This document shows, piece by piece, positions 32,923 to 45,483 of a stretch of DNA of 64,000 nucleotides. A program made the position numbers and the translations under genes. Origin of the DNA: Megamerina dolium (Eukaryota > Arthropoda > Insecta > Diptera > Megamerinidae); assembly GCA_963854835.1 (NCBI GenBank), contig OY978530.1:5786001-5850000 (forward strand), in the 5' to 3' direction. Every line of letters starts with the position of its first letter. Positions within the stretch are counted from its first letter, which is position 1. The notes beneath the pieces were generated by a model, which was not told the origin of the DNA, did not search any database, and saw only the letters and a program-made list of their open reading frames with translations.

Positions 32923-34378
32923 TCGTATCTCTACAATTTCCCGATGAATTATCCTTAGGAAACTCTCGCAATTCGGCTTGAGCTTTGTTCTTTCGTAACG
33001 AAGTACGGTTACTTAAGAACCTCCATATTAAGAATGACCACGATAATGTGCTCCAGAGCACAGCTTTTCATATTACTTCCCTCACCAGCCGTGGTGAAAC
33101 TGGAGATTACTACCACGAAAATTCGTGTAGTTTTTAATGCCTCTAGTCGTACATGCAGTGGCAATAGCCTTAGCTACGTGGTGTGTGCTGGTTAGGTCTT
33201 GCAATCTAATTGAATGGTTTTAATTCTGAGATGGAGACTAAATCGCTTCGTTTTCAATGTTGATATTGAGAAAATGTATCGGCAAATTCTCATGCCACCA
33301 AAGCACACCATATATCAACGATTTTATTTCCGCAAATCCCCAGATGAAGAGCTGCAAACCTTTGAGTTTCAAACACTAACATTCGGTGTGAATTGTGCGC
33401 CATAATTGGCCATCCGAACTCTTTTGTAACTAGCAGAAAAAAACTGAATTGGTTAACCCGATTGCTTCCGACATTTTGAAGCATTTAATGTAAGTGGATC
33501 ATGTACTCGCTTGAGCCCATACATTGAATGAAGCTATCGATCCAGCTGGATGGTTGGTACCCATAATGCGAAAATGTTGGCGCAACAGTTTTGGCGGGAA
33601 AACACCGATTGGGATGATTCTATTAAGCCACTAACGCTGCACAAATAGCAGACATTTTTGTCGGAATACCCGAATATAGCATTTATATGCATTCCCTGTT
33701 CTGTGCAGTTCTCTCCAGACTCAAGCCTGCAATATACATACGTATGGAGAATTCTTCTGGTGTAGTTCGTACCATTTGTTAGCGGCAAAGACCCATGTTG
33801 GCCCTGTTAAAACCCTATCACTACCACGTTTAGAATTATGTGAAGCAGATGTCTTAGTAAATATGTTAGACGTGTAAATTCCACACCGCCGTATCTTAAA
33901 ATACAATATATTTGCTTGGACTGTTTCAACCATCATGTTCTCTTGGCTGAACCACCCGCCATGTCACGGAACGACATTTGTGACGAATCGAGTTTCATCC
34001 ATCGTTGAGAAGATTGGAAACTTAAATTGGTTTCATGTTTGTTCTTCCGAGAATATCGCCGATCTGGACACACACGGTACTATTGATAAAGAACTTTCCA
34101 ATAATGAATTATGGTGGCAAGGACAATCTTGGTTAAAAATGTCATGCTCTGATTGGCCTAGTACAACTTTAAATTATGAGCTGATTAGAACTCCTGAAAC
34201 TAAGGTTATAAAATTTTACTTCGTAAGATCGGAAGATTTCAATGACAATTTTTATCCTTTTTCTTCTTTCCCTCGCGCATTACGTGTTATTTCTTATATC
34301 TTTAGATTCTTCCATAACAATCAAGCATCTAAGCAAACTGAGTATTACCTTACTTCTCTTAGCATCTGGACTGAATAG
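32923..34378 (+). pseudogene. BEL reverse transcriptase / RNase H remnant
   Basis: VSLQFPDELSLGNSRNSA at 32923 begins the pol region. IRVVFNASSRT (33122), FNVDIEKMYRQILMPPKH (33250) and FEFQTLTFGVNCAP (33365) are RT blocks of the Pao/BEL type, and YVDHVLAGA-like sequence follows near 33490. Further on, LSLPRLELCEADVLV (33817) and FSWLNHPP...TFVTNRVSSI and WWQGQSWL (33935-34140) belong to the RNase H and pre-integrase region. Frames change many times. In life these domains copy the RNA to DNA; here they are dead. Confidence 0.75.
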
Positions 34379-34439
34379 ATCGTTTTCGTACGCAATGAGC
34401 TAATAATATTATGTCAAATGCGACATTATTCCCAAAAAT

Positions 34440-35515
34440 CAGCTGACTTATAAAAAAAAAATCCCGATTTCACGCAAGAGTGACATATTCGCGCTCAACC
34501 CGCTTATAGACTCGCGTGGAATAATGCGCATAAACGGTCGCAGGACGATTTACCCAGCTGCTACTTGAGTTTGCTCATTTGATCTCAATGAACAGCGCTA
34601 ATCAGTTACTTCTACGCTTAATTCGTATGGAGTTCTGGATTCCCAAGCTGAAAAACTTAGTGAGGACAATGGTGAGTATGTGCAAAATATTCTTGCTTGA
34701 AAAACAAAAGCACTACACCCAGATAGTGGTTGCTTTGCCACCCGAACGCACATCCCTCTCGATACCCTTTTCTACGACCGGTTCCCATTTTACATTAAAA
34801 CATATATCGGCAGTGCATTCCGCATAATCAAAGGCTATGTTTGCCTGTTTGTATGTTTTGCCACGAAGGCTATACATTTGGAGGCAACGAGTGATTTGAC
34901 GACGCCTACCTTTCTTGCCGCATTCTCCCGTCGAGGATATCCGGCATTAATATTTTCTGATAACAGAACATCGTTTGTTGGTGTTTCTTGTGTTCTACAA
35001 AATTTCTACCTCATTTACGTGAAAGAATTGAATCATCCCATAGCCATCAGAATCCAGAATAGCGGTTCTTCCTTGCTAGGGCGTCTCACATGGGTGGCCT
35101 TTGGGAGGCAGGTGTAAAGAGTTTTATGGATAACCCATCAGTCTTACGGCCGGTCACTTCTAGATTGGGGCCCCATTATTGTCACCAGCTGAACTTGACG
35201 TCTCTGGCCAATCAATAAGTACAATTAACCGCTAGCAACGCCTTAAGGTAATCTACTAATCCTTCTGCTCACGGTGGAAGGATGAATACCTTTAAGAATT
35301 ACATAAATTCAGCAAATGGAAATCCCCAGAGAAAGATGTATGCATAGGAGACCTAGTTGTCATACGCAGTGAACATTTACCGTCCAGTAAATGGAGGTTA
35401 GGTAGGGTCCATAAGACTTATTTGGGACCCCATTCACGTGTACGAGTAGCTGATGTAAAAACTCCTCGAGGAATTCTGACTCGGCCTATTTTTAAAATTG
35501 TACCGCTTCTTTAAG
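34440..35515 (+). pseudogene. BEL integrase remnant
   Basis: LLRLIRMEFWIPKLKNLVRTM at 34610 is the zinc-finger side and VVALPPERTSLSIPFSTTGS leads into the core. ATKAIHLEATSDLTTPTFL (34862) and YPALIFSDNRTSFVG (34938) carry the catalytic aspartates. WGL-type sequence is seen near 35100, and the C-terminal block LPSSKWRLGRVHKTYLG ends with RPIFKIVPL at 35510. Several frameshifts and stops. Confidence 0.75.
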
Positions 35516-35837
35516 CACTTCTAACCACATTCTTCACAGTATGTTCTCATACGTTTTTAAATTTGTACCACTTCTTTAAACCCTTCTAACCACATTGTTC
35601 TCAGCCCGTTCTCATACGTTACTCATAAAAAACTACCAATTTCCCGATTTAATGTTACTTTACCACTATACCCGCAGCAAAGCTTATCGGATTCCGGTAC
35701 TCATTCTTAATCCATTTCTCCGATATCATTTTAATCCCATTAATCCCAGATAATATGCCTCCGAAAAACAAAGTGATGGGCCGAGAGAGGCCAGCTCGTC
35801 CACCTCGTGGATTCCACGATTACGTTGCACGACAGAG
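35516..35837 (+). other. BEL 3' non-coding region with a 60-bp tandem duplication
   Basis: TTGTACC(G/A)CTTCTTTAA and CTTCTAACCACATT recur at 35502-35560 and 35564-35622. A small open piece (MPPKNKVMGRERPARPP) starts at 35757 and is unassigned. The LTR could not be bounded. Confidence 0.4.
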
Positions 35838-38067
35838 GCTACAACGCGACTGTCGCATATGAAATCGTGATCATCCATTGTGCCATTGTGTAATGGTAAT
35901 GGCCCGATTATATCAATGTTGGCGTGGTCGAAACGTCAATCAGGTAGATGATATTGTTGTAATGGTAACTTGGTGTGGCGATACACTTTTGACTTTTGGC
36001 ACTGAATGCAGCATCGTACGAAATTTTTGGCATCTTTGCGTATGCTTGGCCAGACAAAACATTCTGTAAGCATTCTAACGGTTGTCTTGGTACCTGGATG
36101 CGACATGGAATGAACGTTGTTTAAAATTTGTGTTCTAAATTGTTTTGGTATGAATGGACGGACGGTTTGCGTAAATATATCACACCATAGTTAGCTCGCG
36201 TCACCTGGAATTTTCAGAAGTTTGAATTTAAGAGATGTCGAATTACCTGTGAGCAGTATTTCTAGCTCATCGTCGTTTCGTTGTGCCTTTGCTATTTCAT
36301 GAAAGTCGATTTGGCATTTAATAGCATTAATTCTGGAGAGTAGGTCGGCCATATGATTGCTTGTCCCTTGTATGTGACGAATATCTGTCGAATACTGACT
36401 GATGAAGTCGAGATGTCTTCGTTGTCGTGGTGTAGCTTTGTCGCTGCTCTGCTGAAAAGCGAATATAAGCGGCTTTTGATCGGTCAACACGTGAATTTCT
36501 CTTCCTTCAAGCATATACTTGAAATGTTTTATAGCCTTGTATATCGCGAGTAGCTCGCGGTCATACGTACTATATTTTTCTTCTGCTGAGTTGAGCTTTT
36601 TTGAGAAAAACCCAAGGGGCTCTGGACCATTTTCTGTTAACTGGTTTAACACCGCTCCAAAATTAGATACGTCCGTGGCCAAAGATAAAACAGAATACAT
36701 TCGGGGGTGTGCTAAGATGGCGGCATTAGAAAGCTCGTACTTACATTTCTCAAACGTTGCCGTCTGTTCGTTAGTCCAATTAAGAGCTGTTTTGTCATTA
36801 CGCTTGTTGCTAGGAATCATCGTTGTTAATACCCTTTGATACTCGACTGCGCGTGGTTAGAACTTGCGGTAAAAGTTCACTGTAGCCAAAAATGTCTTCA
36901 GTTGTTGTGCTTCGGTGGGCTTTTCGAACTTCATAATAGCTTCTACTCGTTCTGGTAAAGGTCGAATGCCGGAATCTGTAATAAAATGTCTTAAAAATTT
37001 TATTCGTTTTAATTAATTGCAATGCTGTATTTGCGCAGGCGTTCGAAACCAAGTCTTAGATGACTGTGGTGTTCTTCGTTGTCTCTTGATGCGAATAGTA
37101 TGTCGTCTATGTATGTGAAAACGAACTTTAAACCTCGCAGGGCTTCGTGTATTAACCTCTGAAAAGACTGAGCGGCATTTCGCAAGCCGAATGTCATATA
37201 AAGATACTCGTAAAGTCCAAAAGGTGTCGTAATTGCCGTTTTTTGAACGTCATCATGGTGGATTGGCAACTGATGATACGCTTTCTGCAAATCTATTTTG
37301 CTGAAGATTTGTTTGCCATAAAGAGTAGCCGTAAAATCTTGCAGGTAGGGTATCGGATATCGATCGGATGTGGTTTGCGCATTAAGCTTTCGATAATCGT
37401 CACATGGTCGCCATGATCCGTCAGCTTTCTTTACCATGTGCAATGGGCTGGAGTAGTTGCTACTAGATGGACGTATAATGCCCTGTCGCAACAAGTATTC
37501 ATACTCATTTTTCGCCATTTGCAATTTGAACGGTTCCAGCCGGCGTACGTTTGCAAATACTGGCTGTCCCGTTGTTTGGATCCTGTGTTGCGTAGAAAAT
37601 GTCTTGCGCTCACTCGCAGTCGATAAGCGTGTAATATCATGGAACTCTGTTAACAGATCAGCACATTGTGTTGCACAATCAAAAGTGCGTATTTTTATTT
37701 GGTCTACTATTTTTACAGCGCATGTTGTATGAATTTTTGTCAGACTGTCTATTAGTTTATTATTTTTTAAATCTATTAACAATCCATAATGACGTATAAG
37801 GTCAGCTCCAATAATCGGTGCACTAACATCAGCGATTGTAAATATCCAGTCGAAAGGTCTTCGTAGGCCGAGGTCAAGACGTAGTAGTCGTTGTCCATAT
37901 GTGGCGATTGGTGAACCATTAGCGACGTAGAGTTTAATGGTCGAAGGTGTAGCAACGTGCGTATATCGGCAAGGTAAAACAGAAATGTCGGCTCCTGTAT
38001 CGATTAAAAAAGAAATGGCGGATTTTCGGTCATTAATTGTTAGGCGGTTAACACTGGTGACAGCCAT
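35838..38067 (-). pseudogene. CsRn1-like pol: protease, RT, RNase H, integrase start
   Basis: 37009-38067 is open: the aspartic protease FLIDTGADISVLP near residue 20; RT blocks GSWRPCDDYRKLNAQT, FSKIDLQKAYHQLPI, FGLRNAAQSFQRL and FTYIDDILFAS (YIDD catalytic). After frameshifts near 36820-37010, 36191-36820 gives RNase H (YDRELLAIYKAIKHFKYMLEG, HVLTDQKPL). Past a stop, the integrase zinc finger and first core aspartate region run to about 35838 (VHSMSHPGTKTTVRML, FVRCCIQCQKSK). All domains except the rest of the integrase are recognisable. It lies in the same frame as gag, separated by TGA stops. Confidence 0.82.
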
Positions 38068-38094
38068 TGTTGTCGCATCAGAGATCGCTGTGAT

Positions 38095-39078
38095 TCATTT
38101 TTGATTTTTATCACAGCTGCTGCCTTTATAGTGCTTACAAGGTGATCGGCAATTTCTGCTGATTGAGCCAAATTTCCGGTGGTACCAGCTCACGTCAGGG
38201 TCAACTGGTATTTTACTTCGGTGTCACTCACGTGGCTGTCGTCGATAACGGTGCTGATAACGGTCATGCTCTATGCTGCGTTCGGTGTACATTCGGTCAA
38301 AACGCTTATTCAATTCGTTAATTGCGCTGTGCAGCACACTGTACTCATCGTTTGGCTGAGGAGAAAGTAACGGTGGTATTGGATGTGCTACGTGGTTGCT
38401 TCTCTCGCTTGTGCAGCTGTTAACTTGTAGGCTTACGGTATCAACGATGGCGTCAGCTATCTTCAAATATTCTTGTCGCGATCCTGAGCAGGCGGTTACT
38501 GCTGCTTGGGCGTATATTGGCAAACGCTTTGCCCATATACTTTTTACTGCTGTTTCGCTCATAGTATCGCCCACTAAGCGTTTCATCCCTGAATACAGTT
38601 GACTCGGCCTCTGATCACCCAACTGCATTTCGTTCAGCATTTGATTTAATCGACGCTGCTGACTATCGGTACAGAAACTTATTAGCCGACGTTTTACGTA
38701 CTCGTAGCGACCTTGATCAGGTATTTGTCCTACTGTTGCTAAAAAATCTTGGAGCACTCTCGGACCAAGTGCAGCCATAACAGTGTTGAACTCCTGGTTA
38801 TCGCTCTTTATTCCCATTGCTGGAAACCAATAGTCAAGACTAAGAAACCAGCCTTCAATGTTTCTGCGGTCAATTGCTGGCGTATCAATTTTTACCGTAA
38901 CGGCATTGACGTCTGCCGCTGGTGTAATTGTACGCGTTGTGTCGTTACGTGCAGGTAGCATAGCGTCAGCGTCTGTGCTTTCTTGCTGTTTGCTGGTTAC
39001 CTGCGTTGGCTGAGTTTCACTGTTGGGTGCTTGTGTATACGTGGTGGTGGTACTTGTGTCTGGAGGAGTAGTCGACAT
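38095..39078 (-). pseudogene. CsRn1-like gag with a premature TGA
   Basis: Starts MSTTPPDTSTTTT at 39078, with a threonine-rich N-terminus and then a Gag core (IDRRNIEGWFLSLDYWFPAMG near residue 80; LYSGMKRLVGD near 160). A TGA at 38224-38226 interrupts after HRYRRQPRE. The same frame then continues with a zinc-knuckle-like SWYHRKFGSISRNCRSPC and stops at 38095-38097. The first cysteine of the family knuckle appears as serine. Gag packages the RNA. One nonsense change is the only visible break. Confidence 0.75.
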
Positions 39079-39225
39079 CGTTGTGTTTTAACTACTAAGA
39101 TTTTGTTGGCAAAGTTAACGGTTTTATTGATGTACAGTTTGTCGTGAGCAAATAAATTCTCAAAAGTTTGAATCGATAGATTTAATTAAATCAATTTAAA
39201 AAAAATAACCAATTTTAGTGTCTTT

Positions 39226-39242
39226 GTCGTCGGGAGTCACCA
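39226..39242 (-). promoter_or_regulatory. Primer-binding site, tRNA-Trp type
   Basis: Minus strand reads TGGTGACTCCCGACGAC, close to the TGGTGACCCCGACG complement of tryptophan tRNA used by CsRn1-type elements. It lies about 150 bp upstream of gag and just after an LTR-like sequence ending in AATAT. Confidence 0.6.
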
Positions 39243-39347
39243 ATATTTAGTGTCTGTGGCTAAATTTATTCCTAATCAAAAGAACTATGTTACCTTACTG
39301 ATGGTTTAACTACGAGTGTCTAATGATACACTCGTTCTCGTCATATA

Positions 39348-40997
39348 CAGTGGCTCCCAGCTTATTTCGTACAGTGACAGTTTAAAAATTGCTGCAGTCG
39401 TAATTCCTAATATAGCAAAAATTTGAACAAAATATAAATGCCATTTTTGAAAGGAAGGTTTGTTTTATATTTTCCAAAATTTACTTTTTCAAAATTTTAG
39501 TGTTTGACACTATAAAAAAATAAAATAAGAATAAAATAGGAAAATTCATGTCACAGCTTATTTCGTACAGTCTCTTTAAGTTCAAACTAAAAACAAAGTA
39601 AGTTGATTTTAATATTTAGTATGACATCCCTTAGCGTTAATGATAGCCTGGAGTCTATTTGGCATTGAATCCACCAATTTTTGAGTGATGTCTGGTGTGA
39701 TTTTTTTCCATTCCTCCATCAGTACCTTCTTTAGGTCTTGCTTATTAGAAATCTTGTGTGTTCTTATTTTATTGTCTAAAATAGACCAAAGATTTTCAAT
39801 CACATTCATGTCAGGTGACTGTGGTGGTGGGGACATCAAGTGTGGGCAGTTCCAAATAAGCCAAGATTGCACAATCCCAGATTTATGTTTTGGGTCATTA
39901 TCTTGGTAGTACCGAAATTCTTCCCGCAAATCCAGTTTGTCTGCACTTTGAAGTAAATTGTTTTTCAGAATCTCGAGGTACTTCATTTTGTCCATTGTCC
40001 CCTCAATAAAAACCAATTCACCTACTCCGGCTGCTGACATACAGGCCCAAACCATCACGCTACCGCCACCATGCTTCACTGTGGGCTTAAGGTTCTCCTT
40101 GTTTAGCTCGGTATTCGCTTTACGCCAAACATATGACATTCCGTCCGAACCAAAAATATTAAACTTAGACTCATCCGCGAAAATAACGGTATTCCAGAAC
40201 GCAGGAGTCTTAATAATATGCTCTTTGGCGGAGTCAAGTCGGCGTTGTATATTCATTTTTGAAATGAATGGTTTCTTTCGGGCTACTCGACCGTTCAAGT
40301 CATGATTGCGCAGCACACGTCGGACAGTTTCAGCACTGGATGATTTCCTATTTCACGCTGAACCTCTGCAGCCAACTTCGGAGCGGATAACTTTGGATTT
40401 TTCTTAATTTTTCGTACAATATAACGCTCGTCTGATGCGTTGAAAATCTTATTAGGTGCTTCTCTGCCCTTGTTCTCCAACCGATTTTCGCGAACGAAGC
40501 GTTGAATGATGTATTGGACAGTTGAGGCACTTAAATTTGTCATTTCAGCAATTTTTCGCACACTCTGACCTTTCCTAAAATGGTTAATTACCAGTTTACG
40601 CTGTTCCATCGTTGTACGACGCCCATAACGCTAAATGTTTAATTTACAGCACTTTAACTATTTAAAATAATAATAATAAAAATTGTTATAATAGTTAAAA
40701 AGGTCCAACAACTCATACAATTCAAAAAAACTTTGTAACTGCGCGGCAGAATGAAACTTACTTACATTGAAGTTTGTGTACGAAATAAGATGTGAGCTGA
40801 AAATCAGCTGATCAATAGTTTTTCTCTCTTGCATGACAAAAAGAACAATTTTTGGGGTTCCCCGTTTTCTTATTAGGTTTACTAAACACATACACAGACA
40901 TCTACATTCAAAACTTATCGATAAGTTTTTTAGTTTCGATGTTACAGCCATGTACATAAAAATATATACACTGTACGAAATAAGCTGTGAGCCACTG
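39348..40997 (-). mobile_element. Tc1-like DNA transposon, copy 2 (IR/DR type)
   Basis: 1,650 bp between TA dinucleotides (39346-39347 and 40998-40999), with the same ends as copy 1 (CAGTGGCTCCCAGCTTATTT) and the same inner repeats. It sits inside LTR sequence: the parts on either side (39243-39345 and 41000-41312) read on as one LTR block. Confidence 0.92.
39609..40624 (-). pseudogene. Tc1-like transposase, copy 2 (two frameshifts)
   Basis: The catalytic part from 40316 to 39609 is open and holds FADESKF, YYQDNDPKHKS and SPDMNVIENLW, ending INAKGCHTKY. The N-terminal helix-turn-helix part (40609-40295) is in another frame because one T is missing near 40344 relative to copy 1. A further base is missing within the first ten codons near 40615. 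The copy 1 break (near 11469) is not present here. Confidence 0.9.
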
Positions 40998-40999
40998 TA

Positions 41000-41312
41000 T
41001 ATGGTAATAAACTCCTAAGAGTGATAGCAACATTCCGCTATTCTTGTTAAACTCAGTTGCGCGTATATACATACACGCGCCCACACGTGAAGTCATTCGT
41101 ATTCAATTGGGTGCAAATATATATGTACATATAAATGGACTCAGGCAAACTTCAACTGAATTTATATACATACATAAAATATGATATAACAAAAAGAAAT
41201 ACACAAATAAACTAGAATAGATCATAGTGGACATCCTGCGACAAAGAGTATGACAATAAAGAAATAGAGAAATAAGTTACAATAAATCATAGTGTAAATG
41301 GACATTCTGCGA
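41000..41312 (-). repeat. LTR block at the Pao / CsRn1 junction
   Basis: Minus-strand TGTCGCAGAATGTCC at 41312 directly follows a purine-rich AGTGGGGA and the Pao integrase stop, so it marks an LTR start. An internal duplication places TGTCGCAGGATGTCC again about 80 bp on. The block continues across Tc1 copy 2 to 39243, where the CsRn1 primer site begins, about 417 bp in total. The boundary between the two elements inside it was not found. Confidence 0.6.
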
Positions 41313-44300
41313 CATCCCCACTAACGTGAATCATTCCGATTCACTAATATCGACATCCAGAATGACCAGTTTGGACACCGCTCGACGCTTTACTCCAGTA
41401 GTAGTTAGCACATCAAATTGTAGAATCTCACTATTTCGGACGGGGTAGAGCTCTTCTACTACGCCGCAACACCATTCCCTTCACGGAAAGTTCGGGTCGC
41501 AGAGAAACACCAAATCACCTTTTCTCAATGGCTTTGTTCTTTGACACCATTTAAAACGACGAGTTTCCAGAAGTGGTCCTGCAATTGACGAGCGATGTGG
41601 CACTGCTGGCATATGGCATATATGTTAACTAGATTTTTGTCTATCCTAGGTGTCGGAGCAGTATTAGCTGATCCTAATAAGAAGTCATTCGGGGTTAATG
41701 GTTGCTCTTGTTTTATGCTGATCGGCAAATGAGTAAGCTGACGGGAGTTGACGACATTCTCTGCCTCAATCAGAAACCAGTTGAAAGTGTGTTCCTTCGG
41801 AGTGATCTCTTTGAGCGTTTGGCATAGGACTCGTTTAACGCACTGGATTAAGCGCTTCCATGCTCCTCCTTCGGCCGGATTGAACGGTGAGCTGATGACC
41901 CAGTTCATGCCCTTCTTTGAAAGTTTGTTTTGTATGCGTTCATAGTCGAATACTTCGTTGAACCACTTCTCTTCGTTGTTAACGACTATAAAGTTTTTTT
42001 CCGTTGACTGTATAGGCAAACCACGACGATTCACAAAGTTTGGAATGGCAATTATGCCAGAGTGGGTACTTAAGTCATGCGCAATCTCCAGGTGGATTGT
42101 TCGTAAAGAAAGCTACTCACCTTTTCTCGGTGCTTCTTCCCACTGTCACATTCAGAGGCCCATATATGTGAACGAGTTGACGTATGGCGTGACTCAATTG
42201 ACAGGTAGCGGCCCCATCAGTGGCGGGATCAGAAATATTTTTCGAATGCGTATACTAGGCAATTAGTGATGACGTTACGAAGATGACTTCTCATGCGTGG
42301 CACCCAATAACTACGGCGTATGGAGCATATTGTTGCTTATGTGTTCTGATGACCCATAAGAATGTACAGGTGCGCTGTCACTAGCTTCGAGAAGTCTTGA
42401 GCCGACGGTAGTAATATGAGGTGCCTTACTCATGAGGTGCCGAGTACACTCAGATCACCCTTTTCATCAAGATATGGGAAGAGTTGCAACAATGGACTAC
42501 GTCGAGATATTTCTTGTTCACTACGGATTTGCTGGATTTTCATACCGAATGCTTCACTTTGCACAATTCGACACAGAAGGCATTTGACTATTTCAAGATC
42601 ACTGGCGGTCAGTCCATAAAGCTTCAGGACCTGAACATGGCGGCGGCATAAGTTGGTGAATAAAATCACCCAGACTATGGTTCTTACCAACCTGTTGAAT
42701 GAGGAGAAGCGATTAAATTGTATGAAGTCAAAACTTACGATGTTTAAAATGTATTGTGGACGGAGTTCATTATCGAGAGTCTTTGGGAAGCCAGGCATCT
42801 TCTCTCTCTCGCAAAAGATATGGGCCAACTGGCCAACGTACAGTTGTACCAAATCTTAATTGGCTGTTAAAGCGTGTGGCGTCATCAGCAACGTTTTCTG
42901 TTGTGGTTATCCACCTCCAGTTGGACATATTCGTGGTGGTCAAGATATCTGCACCCCATGTTGTACAAATGGTTTGTACCACCTGTGCTCGCTTCGAATC
43001 CACTTTATGACTGTCTTTGAATCGCTTCAGATGAAACATTTATCAATCTTGACACTATGTTCTTCACATATGGTCTTCATCATGCGTGATCCTAACACAG
43101 CTGCCTGTAACTCTAATCGTGCTACAGTAAGGGGCTTCAATGGTGCACACTTGGACTCCGCACAGATGAGTGTGACCTTGTATTCTCTGCGCAGCTTTTT
43201 TGATCTCCAATATGCAACTCTTCTGGCATACCATTACGGAAGTAAAATCTGGGCATGGCAAGGCTGTTAGGTTTGGCAATTGTTTACGTCATAGTTTGGC
43301 GATGTTGTCACACAATGGTTCGTCGCAGCTTGTCTCATGTCACCAAACTAGAATCCGAATGGGTTGAGTAGTGACATGACCACACTGAGCAGCTGCCTCT
43401 TAGTAGGGCGCTTATGACTCTTTAACACTGCTTCGCTGATTTTGTTAAACTTGAGTTTGAAGTTGAAGTAATCTGTGGCGGGATACCAAAGTAGACCCAG
43501 CTCTCTCTCTGCCATAATGCCTTCCTTCTTGCCAAAGATTTTAGGGACATCAATTCCTTCCAACGCTGCGGTCACCTCCGACGAATTCGATGTAAAATTG
43601 CGAATCTCAAAACTGTCAAAACTGTCCACAAAATCGGCGACGTAATGGTAGTCTATAACGGTCTTTATAGCTCGGGCAATGTTGCGGTTGTCTCCGCTAT
43701 GTTCCAAAGCGTTCTGTGCTTTGTGTGCCTTTTGAGCGCCATATCGTAGATTTCGAGTAATTGAATTTCGTCATCTCGTCCCCATAAGAGACCGGTTTGG
43801 GACCTTGTATCAACACGAAAGGTTGTAGACTTGAGGATTGCTCTTGCGCGGACGTCATCATCGCTTCGGTTGGTGGTGCAAGTCTCACACCAAAGCTTTC
43901 TGTCTCAAAAAAGTCGGCGACCATGTTGTAAACTGTCTGGTCCAGATACACGTTAACACAAAGCCACGTAGATGGCGTAGATAGATTTTTGCAGGTCGGG
44001 CCAATTACCACCCACCCCAGCTCTGTATTGGCGAAAAATTGTCCATTCTTTCACATAGCAATAGTTGTACATGCTAACCCCAAGTAGTAATTACCAATTC
44101 CGATGAGTAGTCTGGGTACCATGCCAGAATGTGGCTGCACTGGAAAGTGTTGTACTTGTTTGTAATCATCAAGCACCAAATTGGCATTGCTTATGCTTTG
44201 CGATGGTAATTGCAGATTCATTACGGCATATACCTTCTGTAGCTTATTGGTTTTTCTATTCCGGCACTACTAATGAGTACGTCGACCAATCTTTGCTGGT

Positions 44301-44800
44301 TCCTGCACTGCATGTCCACCGAACCACTGGACGTTCAGACAATTTGGTCGTCGGTGCAACCCAATTTCTTTTGCGAGAGCGTCGTCGAGCATAGTAATGG
44401 ATGAACCTTCATCTAATAGGGTGTAGGTATCTAGACGGCGTTCTCTTTCATATAGCGTGACTGGTAATATACGGAATAGTATTCTTCGTTGCATTAGTAA
44501 TCCAGCTTAATACTGCGGCTCCTTGATCGCTAGACAGCTGCTGGGACGGTGATTGCTGTGCTGAAGTATCTGAATTGATGTTCTTTACAGATGGCGATAC
44601 TGACGGCCGTTGTGATTTGGCTTCGTGAAGTAAATGGTGATGAACTCGCTTGCATCCATCGATGGCACAACACTCTTTTCTTTTTCTGCAGTTGCGTGTA
44701 AACTGACCGGAATTTAGACAGGCAAAACATAGGCGGTGACTTTAAACTTCTGTCCATCTACAGGACACCGAGGTATCAGCGTTTACAGCCGGACACTTTG
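41313..44800 (-). pseudogene. Pao-type BEL gag-pol remnant
   Basis: Minus-strand domains from right to left. A knuckle region lies at about 44530-44757. The protease has TYTLLDEGSSITMLDDALAKE (44270-44494), where the family shows a D-E/S-G-S motif. RT pieces include MVADFFETESFGV (43697-44011) and ELGLLWYPATDYFNFKLKF and RPTKRQLLSVVMSLLNPFGF (43348-43707). RNase H is near 43064-43279 and TTENVADDATR at 42770-43039. The integrase finger and core lie at about 42034-42430. The integrase C-terminal half, MNWVISSPFNPAEGGAWKRL...VNSRQLTHLPI, is at 41525-42034, and the tail ends near 41333. Frameshifts separate most pieces. The Gag N-terminus and 5' LTR are missing. Confidence 0.8.
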
Positions 44801-45111
44801 TGCTGACCTTGGCATATTCGGTATTTCAGCGTCTATTGTCTTTCATCCACGTGAAGAATCAACCCATCGTTTTGGCTCACGAGTGGCAACCTTACTCTCA
44901 TCGTAAATCGTGCAAATAACATTGAGAAGCAAAGTAAGCCACCTACTGAAATGCATCGCTGTAGCACGCGGCTGTACAGTGGCGGCATATCGACCCCACT
45001 CGATGCCAACATATCAAGTGACCCCTCGGCAATTGGGGTTAACGCAATGGAATTATCGTTCATATTGCTACGGCTGGTAGCGGCAAGCAATTCCTATGAA
45101 ATGATACATTA
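44801..45111. other. Unassigned remainder of the Pao 5' side
   Basis: An 85-codon minus-strand frame (44833-45090) lies here. It may be Gag or rearranged Pao sequence, but no motif supports a call. Confidence 0.35.
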
Positions 45112-45483
45112 TAAAGGGTTATCCATTTCGCGGTTTCAAAAGTATAGGTCTAGAATTCGACATCTGTCAAACTGAGTTGTTAAAACAATTTCTTTCTTTT
45201 TCAGTTCAAAGTCTGACATTTGCGAAAATGGATCGCTTAACTATCGCACAACGCACTAAAATTGTAAAAACCTACTACAAAAATGGTGATTCTGCCACAG
45301 CCACATATCGTGCTTTAAGAGGAGATTATGGTTTACATAATCGTCCAACTACGCAAGCAATTGGCAAAATTGTGAAGAAATATAAAGAGACTGGATCGGT
45401 TACAGATATTGTAAGGCCTGTGCATCATCGTTTCGCTCGTGCCGCCGAAAATATCGCTGCTGTAGTGAAAGTGTTGCAGAAGA

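Larger units (their letters stand above)
35838..39242 (-). mobile_element. CsRn1-like Ty3/gypsy element, 3' truncated
   Basis: Minus-strand gag and pol (protease, RT, RNase H, start of integrase) with a primer-binding site at the right. The integrase core is cut at about 35838, where BEL sequence begins. The CsRn1 group is inferred from the RT and RNase H wording, the W-Y-H-R-K-F-G knuckle and a tRNA-Trp-type primer site. Confidence 0.75.
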
